A stretch of 8,355 nucleotides of DNA from Clostridia bacterium (GCA_900763355.1 CAAFJY010000138.1:1-8355), one strand, 5' to 3'; positions 1 to 6,401 are shown, counted from the stretch's first letter. Program-made: numbers and translations. Notes: generated by a model not told the origin, from the letters alone.

Positions 1-435
1 GCAGGCTCGGGGATTGTTTTTTGCGGATAAAAACCGCGCCCCCAAATAGCCCTGGGCCGCCGCTTCCCGGCAGAGACGCTCCATCATGGCCCGGCCGATC
101 CCCTGTCCCTGGAGCCGGGGCGAGACGGCCAGGCGGGAGAGGGCGCAGGTCCCCGTCCCGGTCCAGCAATCCAGCTCGTCCAGATCGTCCGCGGGAAGGA
201 GACTGACAGCGGACAGGAGCGCTCCCCCGTCTTCCAGCACGAACAGCGCGCCGCTTTCCGCGTCGGCCCGGGCCTCTTCCTCGCCGGGGTATTCCTCGTC
301 CCAGACCGAGCTGCCCTCGGCCTGTCCCGCCTGGGCACAGGCCCGGTAGAGAGCCGTCACCGCCGGAACATCGGTCAGTGTTCCCCGGCGGAAGGTGCCG
401 GGGAGAGCGGATATTTTTTCCGTTATGTCTGTCAT
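1..435 (-). CDS. GNAT-family N-acetyltransferase, 3' end cut by window edge
   Basis: The frame is open for 145 codons from an ATG at 435 to the window edge, and the stop lies outside. Upstream of the ATG the minus strand reads AAAGGAAATCAC, a fair ribosome binding site with about 6 bases of spacing. The protein shows the GNAT acetyl-CoA-binding motif A at about residues 97-118: beta strand LSRLAVSP, then QGQGIGRAMM, matching Q/R-x-x-G-x-G/A. It then enters the LSAKNNPRA segment, which in this family precedes the A-x-x-LYxxxGF motif lost here. Family members transfer an acetyl group from acetyl-CoA to an amine; the substrate cannot be told from this sequence. It starts 20 bases after the protease stop, so it is probably the last visible gene of the regulator-kinase-protease operon. 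The family call is firm and the specific role is unknown. Confidence 0.85.
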   Translation of the reverse strand, partial: MTDITEKISALPGTFRRGTLTDVPAVTALYRACAQAGQAEGSSVWDEEYPGEEEARADAESGALFVLEDGGALLSAVSLLPADDLDELDCWTGTGTCALSRLAVSPRLQGQGIGRAMMERLCREAAAQGYLGARFLSAKNNPRAC

Positions 436-455
436 GGTGATTTCCTTTACAGTGT

Positions 456-1661
456 TCAGAAATTATAGCCTTTTCCCGCGTCGTGGAGGTCTATCACCTG
501 GACCAGGGCCGCGTGGCGCACCCCGTCCCGGATCCACACCAGGTCGAGGCCCTCGCCCACGGAATAGGCGTTTCTCTGCCGCCATGCACCCGCCAGGGTG
601 GTGACGCGATAGCCCCCCACATGGGTGATGATGTCCCCGGGCAAAAGACCCGCATCCGCAGCGCAGCCGTCGGGGAGGACCTCCTCTACCAGGAGACCCA
701 GGGAGCCGCTCTTGTCCTCGTCGGAGGTGCGGCTCACCAGCAGACCCAGAGCGGCCCGCCCGGCCACATAGCCCTTGTCGGCCAGCGAACGTGCGATGCG
801 CAGAGCCTGCCCCGCAGGGATGAGACAGCCCTCTTCCTCCCCGGGGACGGCGCAGTCGGAGACAAAGCCCAAAAGATGCCCGTCCCCGTCCAGGACGGCT
901 CCGCCGGAGAGCCCGGCCTTCAGGGTCTCCCCCGTTTCGGCCAGCTCCTCCATGACACCGGCGGCCAGCGCTCTGCGGCTGGGCTCCCGGAGAGTGACCC
1001 GCTGGACCCGGATGCCTGTGCTGTCCTCGGGCCAGCCCAGCACTGCCGCGGCCTGACCGGCCTGGATGTCCACGCGGTCCTCCACGGGGGCCGCCGTCAG
1101 CCCGGCGGCGTCGATCTTGATGAGGGCCAGATCGGTAAAGGGGTCATCACCCACCACAAAGGCGCTGTATTCCCCCCCATCCCGGAGCGTGACGGAAATG
1201 CCGCCGCTCTCCCCGATGAGGTGGCTGGAGGTGAGGATGAAGCCGTTTTCCCACAGCACCACCCCGGAGCCCGAGACCTCGCCCCGGACCCGGACCACCC
1301 AGTCCCGGGCGCTGAGCACCAGGGCTGCCGCCTGTTTGCGGGAGAGCTCGCTGTCCTTGGCAGAGAGGGCGGGATCCTCCTCCCCCTCGCCGTTCATCTG
1401 GCCCACTAGGACCCCCGTCCCGGCTGTCGTCTCCCGTTCGCCCCAGAGGAGCTTGGAAACGCTGAAGGTCCGGGTGAGGATCATCCCGATGCCCACGATG
1501 ACGGCGGAAAAGGCCAAAAAGATCCACAGCACCACCGCCAGCCCCTGGCGGAAGCGGGTGCGCCGGTTCTTTTCCGAGAGGATCTCGTCATAGGTTTTAT
1601 ATGGAAAGGGCTCCCGGCAGCAGCCGCAGCTGTCCTGGGAGGGGTTGCGTTCTTTTTTCAT
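456..1661 (-). CDS. Membrane-anchored trypsin-like serine protease with PDZ domain (HtrA/DegP type)
   Basis: This is a 401-residue protein. A short cytosolic tail holds C12, C14 and C15, then a basic stretch (about 31-38) and one transmembrane helix (about 40-62). The positive-inside rule puts the rest outside the cell. The protease domain spans about 110-295. The likely catalytic triad is H147 in ILTSSHLIGES, D177 in GDDPFTDLALIKI, and S252 in GLSGGAVLD. The PDZ domain covers about 303-390, with LLPGDIITHVGG at its core. Relatives degrade or refold damaged exported proteins. The serine motif departs from the usual GNSGGP, having Leu before the Ser and Ala-Val after GG, which could alter activity or specificity. 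The ATG at 1661 lies 12 bases past the kinase stop and is preceded by GAGG with 6-base spacing. Operon membership with the two-component genes suggests a role in envelope stress (inference). Confidence 0.88.
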   Translation of the reverse strand: MKKERNPSQDSCGCCREPFPYKTYDEILSEKNRRTRFRQGLAVVLWIFLAFSAVIVGIGMILTRTFSVSKLLWGERETTAGTGVLVGQMNGEGEEDPALSAKDSELSRKQAAALVLSARDWVVRVRGEVSGSGVVLWENGFILTSSHLIGESGGISVTLRDGGEYSAFVVGDDPFTDLALIKIDAAGLTAAPVEDRVDIQAGQAAAVLGWPEDSTGIRVQRVTLREPSRRALAAGVMEELAETGETLKAGLSGGAVLDGDGHLLGFVSDCAVPGEEEGCLIPAGQALRIARSLADKGYVAGRAALGLLVSRTSDEDKSGSLGLLVEEVLPDGCAADAGLLPGDIITHVGGYRVTTLAGAWRQRNAYSVGEGLDLVWIRDGVRHAALVQVIDLHDAGKGYNF

Positions 1662-1673
1662 AGGAAACCTCGC

Positions 1674-3110
1674 TCAGCGGCCCTGGGGGATGGTGAAGCA
1701 GAACTCGGTCTTGCCCTCGCCGCTGCGGACAAAGATGTCGCCCCCGTGCTGGGTGATGACGGTCTTGGTGATATAGAGCCCCAGCCCCGCGCCGCTGGAG
1801 TTGCGGTTGCGGGAGGTGTCCCCCTTATAAAAACGGTCAAAGATGAACTTGAGCTTTTCCGGGGGGATCTCACTGCCGGTGTTGATGATGTTGCACTGGA
1901 GCTTGCCGTTTTTCTCCGCCAGATAGATGGTGATCTTGCCCCCCTCCGGGGTGAATTTCACCGCATTGTCGATGAGATTGTACACCGCCTGGAAGAAGCT
2001 GTCGTGCTCCGCCAGGATGGTCTGGCTCTCCGGGATGTCCAGCTCCACGTCGATGTGCTTTTGACTGAGGGGCTGCTCGAAGCCGATAATGATCCGCCGC
2101 AGCATCTCGCTTAAGTCAAAATGGGTCTTTTCCCCCACCTTGCCGCTCTCCAGCCGGGAGACAGCCAGCATGCTGTTGGCCAGGCGGGCCAGGCGCTTGA
2201 TCTCGTCGGAGATGATGCGGAGATAATATTCCTGCTTTTCCGGCTTGATGGTCCCGTCCAGGATGCCGTCCACAAAGCCGGCGATGGTGGTCATAGGGGT
2301 GCGGAGATCGTGGGAGACGCTGGCGATGAGCCCCCGGCGGGTCTCCTCGTTGTTCTCCATGGATTCCGCCATGCGGTTAAAGGACAGGGTCAGGTCATAA
2401 AGCTCGTCCTGCTGCTTTGGCAGCGGGGCCCGGGCAGAAAGATCCCCCTGGGCAAAGCGGCGGGCCGCGCCGGTGATCTCCTGGAGGGGCTTGGTGGTGC
2501 TGCGCACCACCAGGATGGTGGCCACCAGGGTCAGAAGCAGCACCACGATGGTGAGGATGATGAACATCCGGGACAGACGCAGAAAGAGCTCCGCCGTATT
2601 CTGGGCGGGGACGCAGACAAATACCGCGCCCACCGGGTCCTCGCCCCCGATGGTGGTCCCGGCCACATAGTTGGCGTCCGACAGATAGCCATAGAAATCG
2701 GTGGTCTGGGCATAGGTCCCCCGGAGCAAAAGCTCCCGCAGGGCGGGGCCGGGGAGCTGGAGCTCGTTATCCTCCTGGCTGAAGCAGCCGTCCGGGGTGG
2801 CGATGAAGAGGAGATCCCCCTCTGCCGTCCCCACAAAGACCGTCCCCCCGCAGTCGGAGGCCAGGAGATGGAGCGCCGAGCGGTAGCTGGTGAAATATTG
2901 GTCCTTCCAGTCCCCGTCGGCCCGGTCCCGGAGCTCGAAATAGGTGGAGGTATTCTGCACCGCCCGGTCCAGGGCGTCGTTCACCTGGTTCTGCTTTTCC
3001 TCCAGGGCAAAGCGGTTGACCTGGGACATGAACAGTCCCCCCAGGATGGAAAAGCCCAGGACGATCACCATGGCATAAATGAGAAAATTCCGCGCAAAAA
3101 GGCTTTTCAT
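1674..3110 (-). CDS. Sensor histidine kinase with HAMP domain
   Basis: This 478-residue kinase has transmembrane helix 1 at about 8-28, an extracytoplasmic sensor region at about 31-180, and transmembrane helix 2 at about 181-203. A HAMP linker follows (about 200-252), then a HisKA dimerisation domain with phospho-acceptor H267 in SVSHDLRTPM. The HATPase domain shows the N box YNLIDNAVKF (377-386), a G1-like NTGSEIPP (about 410-417), the F box FDRFYKGD (424-431) and the G box GAGLGLYI (440-447). It should autophosphorylate on H267 and pass phosphate to the adjacent regulator. The sensor region resembles the PAS/Cache-like ectodomains common in clostridial kinases, but the fold and ligand are not established; it contains C87, C109 and C166. 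The ATG at 3110 follows a GAGGGGG ribosome binding site about 9 bases away and lies 45 bases after the regulator stop. All catalytic boxes are intact. Confidence 0.95.
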   Translation of the reverse strand: MKSLFARNFLIYAMVIVLGFSILGGLFMSQVNRFALEEKQNQVNDALDRAVQNTSTYFELRDRADGDWKDQYFTSYRSALHLLASDCGGTVFVGTAEGDLLFIATPDGCFSQEDNELQLPGPALRELLLRGTYAQTTDFYGYLSDANYVAGTTIGGEDPVGAVFVCVPAQNTAELFLRLSRMFIILTIVVLLLTLVATILVVRSTTKPLQEITGAARRFAQGDLSARAPLPKQQDELYDLTLSFNRMAESMENNEETRRGLIASVSHDLRTPMTTIAGFVDGILDGTIKPEKQEYYLRIISDEIKRLARLANSMLAVSRLESGKVGEKTHFDLSEMLRRIIIGFEQPLSQKHIDVELDIPESQTILAEHDSFFQAVYNLIDNAVKFTPEGGKITIYLAEKNGKLQCNIINTGSEIPPEKLKFIFDRFYKGDTSRNRNSSGAGLGLYITKTVITQHGGDIFVRSGEGKTEFCFTIPQGR

Positions 3111-3155
3111 GCCCGTTTTCCCCCTCTCACAGGTGTTCTTTTGGAAAAACGGGGC

Positions 3156-3857
3156 TCAGCCCACCTCCATGGTGGCTCCCTCCGCCAGCTCGAACTTGTA
3201 GCCCACGCCCCAGACGGTCTTGATCTCCCACTGGTCGGAAACGCCCTGGAGCTTTTCCCGCAGGCGCTTGACGTGGACGTCCACCGTCCGGGTGTCGCCG
3301 AAGTAGTCAAAGCCCCACACGTCGTCCAAAAGCTGCGCCCGGGTAAAGACCCGGTTGGGGGAGCTGGCCAGGAAATAGAGCAGCTCGATCTCTTTGGGCG
3401 GGATCTCCATCTTCTGCCCCTTGACGGTGATGTTATAGGAGCGCTTGTCGATGATGAGATTGTCGAAGATGAGCTTTTTGGACTCCTCCTCCTTTTCAAA
3501 GCGGCGGAGGACGGCCCGCACCCGGGCGATGACCTCCCGCATCTCAAAGGGCTTGGTGATGTAGTCGTCGGCCCCCATTTCCAGCAGGGTCACCTTGTCA
3601 AAGACCTCGCCCTTGGCGGTGAGGATGATGACCGGCGTCTTGGAAAAGGCCCGCAGCTCCCGCAGCATCTGGCTCCCATCCATGACGGGCATCATGAGAT
3701 CCAGCAGCACCAGATCCGGGTGGCAGCGCTTGAAGGCCCGCAGCCCCTCGGCCCCGTCCTGGGCGGTCTCGATGACATAGCCCTCCTGCCCCAGATAGAG
3801 GCTGAGCAGCTCGCGGATGTTGACATCGTCCTCGACGATGAGGATGGTTTTTTCCAT
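3156..3857 (-). CDS. OmpR/PhoB-family response regulator
   Basis: This is a 233-residue regulator. The receiver domain spans about 1-118: acidic pair D10/D11, phospho-acceptor D53 in LVLLDLMMP, T80 in VIILTAKGE, and K102 in DDYITKPF. A winged-helix DNA-binding domain (about 128-224) carries the recognition region TRTVDVHVKRLREKL and the closing WGVGYKF hairpin. A tail of about 10 residues follows. The frame stays open upstream to ATGs at 3917 and 3935, but only the ATG at 3857 has a strong ribosome binding site (GGAGGG, 7 bases away), and it begins directly at the family's N-terminal beta strand (MEKTILIVEDD). It should activate or repress genes when phosphorylated by the kinase encoded just downstream. 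The targets probably include its own operon; this is inferred from the family's habits. Confidence 0.96.
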   Translation of the reverse strand: MEKTILIVEDDVNIRELLSLYLGQEGYVIETAQDGAEGLRAFKRCHPDLVLLDLMMPVMDGSQMLRELRAFSKTPVIILTAKGEVFDKVTLLEMGADDYITKPFEMREVIARVRAVLRRFEKEEESKKLIFDNLIIDKRSYNITVKGQKMEIPPKEIELLYFLASSPNRVFTRAQLLDDVWGFDYFGDTRTVDVHVKRLREKLQGVSDQWEIKTVWGVGYKFELAEGATMEVG

Positions 3858-3864
3858 ACGGTAT

Positions 3865-3870
3865 CCCTCC
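3865..3870 (-). promoter_or_regulatory. Ribosome binding site fixing the response-regulator start
   Basis: On the minus strand GGAGGG stands 7 bases before the ATG at 3857. The earlier in-frame ATGs at 3917 and 3935 have no purine-rich site in front of them. This selects 3857 as the start and makes the upstream codons untranslated leader. Confidence 0.85.
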
Positions 3871-3905
3871 AAAAAAGGCCGCGGGGAGACAGTTTCCCCG
3901 CCGGC
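3871..3905 (-). terminator. Terminator-like hairpin plus T6 in the response-regulator leader (possible attenuator)
   Basis: On the minus strand GCGGGGA (3901-3895) pairs with TCCCCGC (3887-3881) around a 7-base loop. Three further pairs (3903-3905 with 3880-3878) form beyond a single bulged G at 3902. One C then separates the stem from six Ts (3876-3871), which run straight into the GGAGGG ribosome binding site. This has the form of an intrinsic terminator placed inside the leader, between the putative -10 and the regulator ATG. It could attenuate the operon, stop read-through from elsewhere, or be a repeat that happens to end in a T run. The structure is read directly; the function is inferred. 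Confidence 0.5.
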
Positions 3906-3923
3906 GCCTTGTTGCATGGGTAT

Positions 3924-3929
3924 AGTATA
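3924..3929 (-). promoter_or_regulatory. Putative -10 element for the regulator-kinase-protease-acetyltransferase operon
   Basis: The minus strand reads TATACT here, which would place a transcript start near 3917 and leave a leader of about 60 bases. No convincing -35 lies 16-18 bases upstream; the hexamer at 17 bases is ATGCAT. TTTACA at 3966-3961 is too far away, with a 31-base gap. A -10 without a -35 would fit an activator-dependent promoter, as is common for autoregulated OmpR-type systems, but the element could also be fortuitous. Confidence 0.4.
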
Positions 3930-4017
3930 AGGCAAAAAAGGGGGAAATGCATCACCAAATTGTAAACAAGCGCCCCCGCTTCCGGGAAAATCTCCGAATT
4001 CTGGTTTTGTGACGCTG

Positions 4018-4046
4018 TTGACAAAATCCCAAAGGACGTTTATGAT
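4018..4046 (+). promoter_or_regulatory. Sigma-A promoter of the aminotransferase gene
   Basis: TTGACA (4018-4023), a 17-base spacer and TATGAT (4041-4046) form a near-consensus housekeeping promoter. Transcription should begin near 4053, giving a leader of roughly 64 bases. That leader can form a small stem, GCGCTC (4063-4068) with GGGCGC (4083-4088), just before the ribosome binding site. The promoter lies in the divergent region shared with the response-regulator operon. Confidence 0.85.
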
Positions 4047-4103
4047 AATAATACACCAGTATGCGCTCTGAAATGTTTGCCGGGGCGCTCATAATTTGAC
4101 TAA

Positions 4104-4110
4104 AGAGGTG
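4104..4110 (+). promoter_or_regulatory. Ribosome binding site fixing the aminotransferase start
   Basis: AGAGGTG stands 6 bases before the ATG at 4117. The frame extends upstream to a TTG at 4096, but that codon overlaps the region just before this site and has no site of its own. The start is therefore taken as 4117. Confidence 0.85.
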
Positions 4111-4116
4111 CTCAAC

Positions 4117-5313
4117 ATGAAATTCTCCAGCAAGGTCGAAAAATGCGGCCTCTCCCCCATGCGGAAGTTCCACCCCTATGCGGTGGCAGCGGAAGCCAAG
4201 GGCCGCAAGATCTATCACCTGAATATCGGTCAGCCCGATGTGGAAACGCCCAAGCAGTTCTTTGACGCTGTGCGCAACTTTGACCAGAACGTCCTGGCCT
4301 ATGCTCCCTCCCCCGGAATGCCCGTCCTCATCAAGGCCATCCAGAAGTACTATGACAACCTGGATATGCATTTCGACGAGAGCGAGATCCTGATCACCAC
4401 CGGCGGCTCCGAGGCCCTGTCGATCGTGCTGCAGTGCATCCTGGATGACGGCGACGAGATCCTGATCCCCGAGCCCTTCTATCCCAACTACAACACCATG
4501 ACCAACGTCACCGGCGGCTCCATCCGTCCCATCCCCACCCGTCCCGAGGAAGGCTATCACTACGCCGACCGGGAGAAGATCGAGGCCGGCATCAACGAGC
4601 ACACCCGCGCCATCATGTGCACCAACCCCGGCAACCCCACCGGCGTCGTCCTCACCCACGAGGAGATGGAGATGATCGTGGACATCGCCAAGAAGCATGA
4701 CCTGCTGGTCATCGGCGACGAGGCCTACCGCGAGTTCGTCTATGGCGGCGAGCCCCTCCAGTCCTTCGGCGAGTTCGCCAAGGAAGCTCCCGACAACATC
4801 GTGGTCATCGACACCGTTTCCAAGCGGTTCTCCGCCTGCGGCGCCCGTGTCGGCTGCATCATTTCCAAGAACAAGGGCCTCATGGGCAACTGCATGAAGT
4901 TCGCTCAGGCCCGTCTGTCTGTCGCTACCCTGGACCAGGTGGCTTCCGCCGCTCTGTACGACGTGGGCCCCGAGTACTTCGCCGCCGTCCGCGAGGAGTA
5001 CAAGCGCCGCCGCGACACCGTCGTCGCCAAGCTGCAGGCCATCCCCGGCGTCATCTCCGAGTGCCCCAAGGGCGCCTTCTACATCATGGCTGCTCTGCCT
5101 GTGGACGATGCCGACAAGTTCCAGAAGTGGCTGCTGGAGGAGTTTGAGGACAACGGCGACACCGTCATGTTCGCTCCCGGCGCCCCCATGTACGGCACCC
5201 CCGGCAAGGGCAAGAACGAGATCCGCATCGCCTACATCCTCAAGCAGGCCGATCTGGAGCGCGCCATGGATCTGCTGGCTCTGGGCATCAAGAAGTACAA
5301 CGAGACCCACTGA
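4117..5313 (+). CDS. PLP-dependent aminotransferase, class I/II (aspartate aminotransferase fold)
   Basis: This 398-residue enzyme has the usual fold-type I length. Recognisable sites are the PLP-phosphate loop TTGGSEA (94-100), NPGNPTGVVL (170-179) with N173 near the cofactor ring, DEAYREFVYGG (201-211) with D201 and Y204, the Schiff-base lysine K236 in TVSKRFSACGARVG with R244, and the substrate-carboxylate arginine R370 in NEIRIAY. It should exchange an amino group between an amino acid and a 2-oxo acid, most likely with 2-oxoglutarate/glutamate as one pair. The specific substrate is not determined; an aspartate-like enzyme is a reasonable guess. The gene stands alone between a strong promoter and a strong terminator. 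Codons are biased to GGC, CGC/CGT and C-ending forms, consistent with high expression. Confidence 0.93.
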   Translation: MKFSSKVEKCGLSPMRKFHPYAVAAEAKGRKIYHLNIGQPDVETPKQFFDAVRNFDQNVLAYAPSPGMPVLIKAIQKYYDNLDMHFDESEILITTGGSEALSIVLQCILDDGDEILIPEPFYPNYNTMTNVTGGSIRPIPTRPEEGYHYADREKIEAGINEHTRAIMCTNPGNPTGVVLTHEEMEMIVDIAKKHDLLVIGDEAYREFVYGGEPLQSFGEFAKEAPDNIVVIDTVSKRFSACGARVGCIISKNKGLMGNCMKFAQARLSVATLDQVASAALYDVGPEYFAAVREEYKRRRDTVVAKLQAIPGVISECPKGAFYIMAALPVDDADKFQKWLLEEFEDNGDTVMFAPGAPMYGTPGKGKNEIRIAYILKQADLERAMDLLALGIKKYNETH

Positions 5314-5336
5314 GCCCCGCGCAATTCATAACGGCT

Positions 5337-5372
5337 GCGTCCCCGCCGAAACTTTCGGCGGGGACGCTTTTT
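5337..5372 (+). terminator. Intrinsic terminator after the aminotransferase gene
   Basis: GCGTCCCCGCCGAA (5337-5350) and TTCGGCGGGGACGC (5354-5367) form a perfect 14-bp stem with a 3-base loop, followed by TTTTT and, after one G, TTTT. It begins 23 bases past the stop codon. This ends the transcript and separates the aminotransferase from rpe. Confidence 0.95.
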
Positions 5373-5399
5373 GTTTTGCCCGCTGTGGGGGCAAAATCC

Positions 5400-5428
5400 T
5401 TTACATCTCTCCCCTTATCCGCTATACT
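5400..5428 (+). promoter_or_regulatory. Sigma-A promoter of rpe
   Basis: TTTACA (5400-5405), a 17-base spacer and TATACT (5423-5428) make a good housekeeping promoter. The start should be near 5435, leaving an untranslated leader of about 150 bases before the rpe ATG at 5584. Confidence 0.75.
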
Positions 5429-5445
5429 GAACATAACTGCGAAAG

Positions 5446-5516
5446 GGGGAGCCGCAGCTGCGGCTCCCCTATATCCAAACGGCGCTTGCGCCGGAGCCGG
5501 CCGCCCGGGTCGGCCG
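5446..5516. repeat. Palindrome cluster in the rpe leader
   Basis: Three inverted repeats follow one another. The first is a perfect 24-bp palindrome at 5446-5469 (arm GGGGAGCCGCAG). The second is GGCGC-TT-GCGCC at 5481-5492. The third is CGGCCG (5498-5503) with CGGCCG (5511-5516) around CCCGGGT. No T run follows the first palindrome, so it is not a standard terminator. If the promoter at 5400-5428 is used, all three fall in the rpe leader RNA. They may be REP-like intergenic repeats, an RNA stability or regulatory structure, or a protein-binding site. No open frame of note lies in this gap. Confidence 0.7.
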
Positions 5517-5583
5517 TCGCTTTATCCTATGCGGCGGAGCTCTGCCCGGTCCCCGGCATTCTGCTGAAAGAAGGTTTTTTCTT

Positions 5584-6231
5584 ATGACCATGCTGGCCCC
5601 CTCCATCCTCTCTGCCGATTTTGCCAACCTCCAGCGGGACTGTGACCTGGTCCTGGACGCCGGGGCCGACTGGCTCCATGTGGACGTCATGGACGGCCAT
5701 TTCGTCCCCAACATCTCCATCGGCGTCCCGGTGGTCAAATCCCTCCGCCGGGCGACAAAGGCCTTTTTGGATGTGCATCTCATGATCTCCCAGCCGGAAA
5801 AATACATCGAGCCCTTTGCCAAGGCCGGGGCCGACCTGCTGAACATCCACGTGGAGGCCGAGGGGGACAAGCCCGCCCTCCTCCGCCGGATCCGGGAGCT
5901 GGGGTGCAAAAGCGCCGTCACCATCAAGCCCAACACCCCCGCGGAGGAGGTCTTCCCCCTCCTTCCCCTGTGCGACATGGTGCTGGTCATGAGCGTGGAG
6001 CCCGGGTTTGGGGGCCAGGCCTTCATGCCATCGGCCCTGCCCAAGCTGCGGGCGCTCCGGGAGGAAGCGAAGAAGCAGGGCCTCTCTCTCCTGCTGGAGA
6101 TCGACGGGGGCATCACCCTGGAAAATGCCCATCTGGCCGTGGAAAGCGGGGCCGACGTTCTGGTGGCGGGCTCGGCCGTTTTCGGCGCCAAGGACCCCCG
6201 GGCCGCTGTTGTTCAATTCCACCAGTTTTGA
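5584..6231 (+). CDS. rpe: Ribulose-phosphate 3-epimerase
   Basis: This 215-residue TIM-barrel enzyme interconverts D-ribulose 5-phosphate and D-xylulose 5-phosphate in the pentose phosphate pathway, in the cytosol. The start (LAPSILSADF), HVDVMDGHFVPN (32-43) with metal/catalytic H32 and D34, DVHLMI with H65, the MSVEPGFGGQ loop (136-145), EIDGGI with catalytic D174 (172-177), and the phosphate-binding VAGSAVFG (194-201) are all present. The C-terminus stops soon after GAKDPRAA and is slightly short, but no core element is missing. The ribosome binding site is AAAGAAGG, about 9 bases before the ATG at 5584; a second Met two codons in is less well placed. The gene has its own promoter. Its codons favour GGG and CGG, unlike the two genes flanking it. 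No clear intrinsic terminator follows it. Confidence 0.97.
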   Translation: MTMLAPSILSADFANLQRDCDLVLDAGADWLHVDVMDGHFVPNISIGVPVVKSLRRATKAFLDVHLMISQPEKYIEPFAKAGADLLNIHVEAEGDKPALLRRIRELGCKSAVTIKPNTPAEEVFPLLPLCDMVLVMSVEPGFGGQAFMPSALPKLRALREEAKKQGLSLLLEIDGGITLENAHLAVESGADVLVAGSAVFGAKDPRAAVVQFHQF

Positions 6232-6244
6232 CCCGATTTTTTTC

Positions 6245-6318
6245 GGCGTTTTGACGGGGTGTTCCGTTTCTTTGGAGGTTTTCACCAACATTTCCCCCGA
6301 AAGTTTGGGGAAAACGCC
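6245..6318. other. Inverted-repeat-bounded segment between rpe and the antiporter gene
   Basis: GGCGTTTT (6245-6252) is perfectly complementary to AAAACGCC (6311-6318). Inside lie two shorter pairings: GGTG (6258-6261) with CACC (6283-6286), and CCCC (6295-6298) with GGGG (6307-6310). Together they could make a branched fold in the 3' untranslated part of the rpe transcript. No T run follows on either strand, so it is not a standard terminator. The short arms make chance a real possibility. Confidence 0.35.
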
Positions 6319-6340
6319 ATGAAATTTTCATAAAAAATAA

Positions 6341-6369
6341 TTTACAAATCGTAAACGAGATGTTATTAT
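6341..6369 (+). promoter_or_regulatory. Sigma-A promoter of the antiporter gene, with overlapping inverted repeat
   Basis: TTTACA (6341-6346), a 17-base spacer and TATTAT (6364-6369) suggest a start near 6376 and a leader of about 26 bases. TTTAC-AAATC-GTAAA (6341-6355) is an inverted repeat laid over the -35. A factor bound there would block RNA polymerase, so it is a candidate operator. The promoter reading is fairly good; the operator reading is speculative. Confidence 0.7.
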
Positions 6370-6401
6370 TATAACAGATTTTTTGGAAAAGGAGCGTCAT
6401 T

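Noticed and set aside
483..1409. Open frame of 308 codons opposite the protease gene
   Set aside because: The minus-strand protease has an intact triad and PDZ motifs; the plus-strand frame has none and is a shadow.
3858..3935. Longer response regulator starting at 3935 or 3917
   Set aside because: No ribosome binding site precedes those ATGs, the extra residues are not part of a receiver domain, and GGAGGG points to 3857.
2121..3965. Open frame of 614 codons opposite the kinase and regulator genes
   Set aside because: It spans two well-supported genes and the gap between them, is repetitive in composition and has no domain; it reflects codon bias.
4096..4116. Aminotransferase start at the TTG at 4096
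   Set aside because: The AGAGGTG site lies downstream of that codon and correctly spaces the ATG at 4117.
3952..5310. Long open frame of 452 codons opposite the aminotransferase gene
   Set aside because: It mirrors a gene with full catalytic motifs. Its translation is a low-complexity run of G, D, V, L and H typical of the antisense of GC-biased codons, and no ribosome binding site was evident.
5446..5469. 24-bp palindrome as a terminator
   Set aside because: It is followed by TATATCC, not a T run, and it lies after a promoter rather than after a gene; the aminotransferase already has a terminator at 5337-5372.
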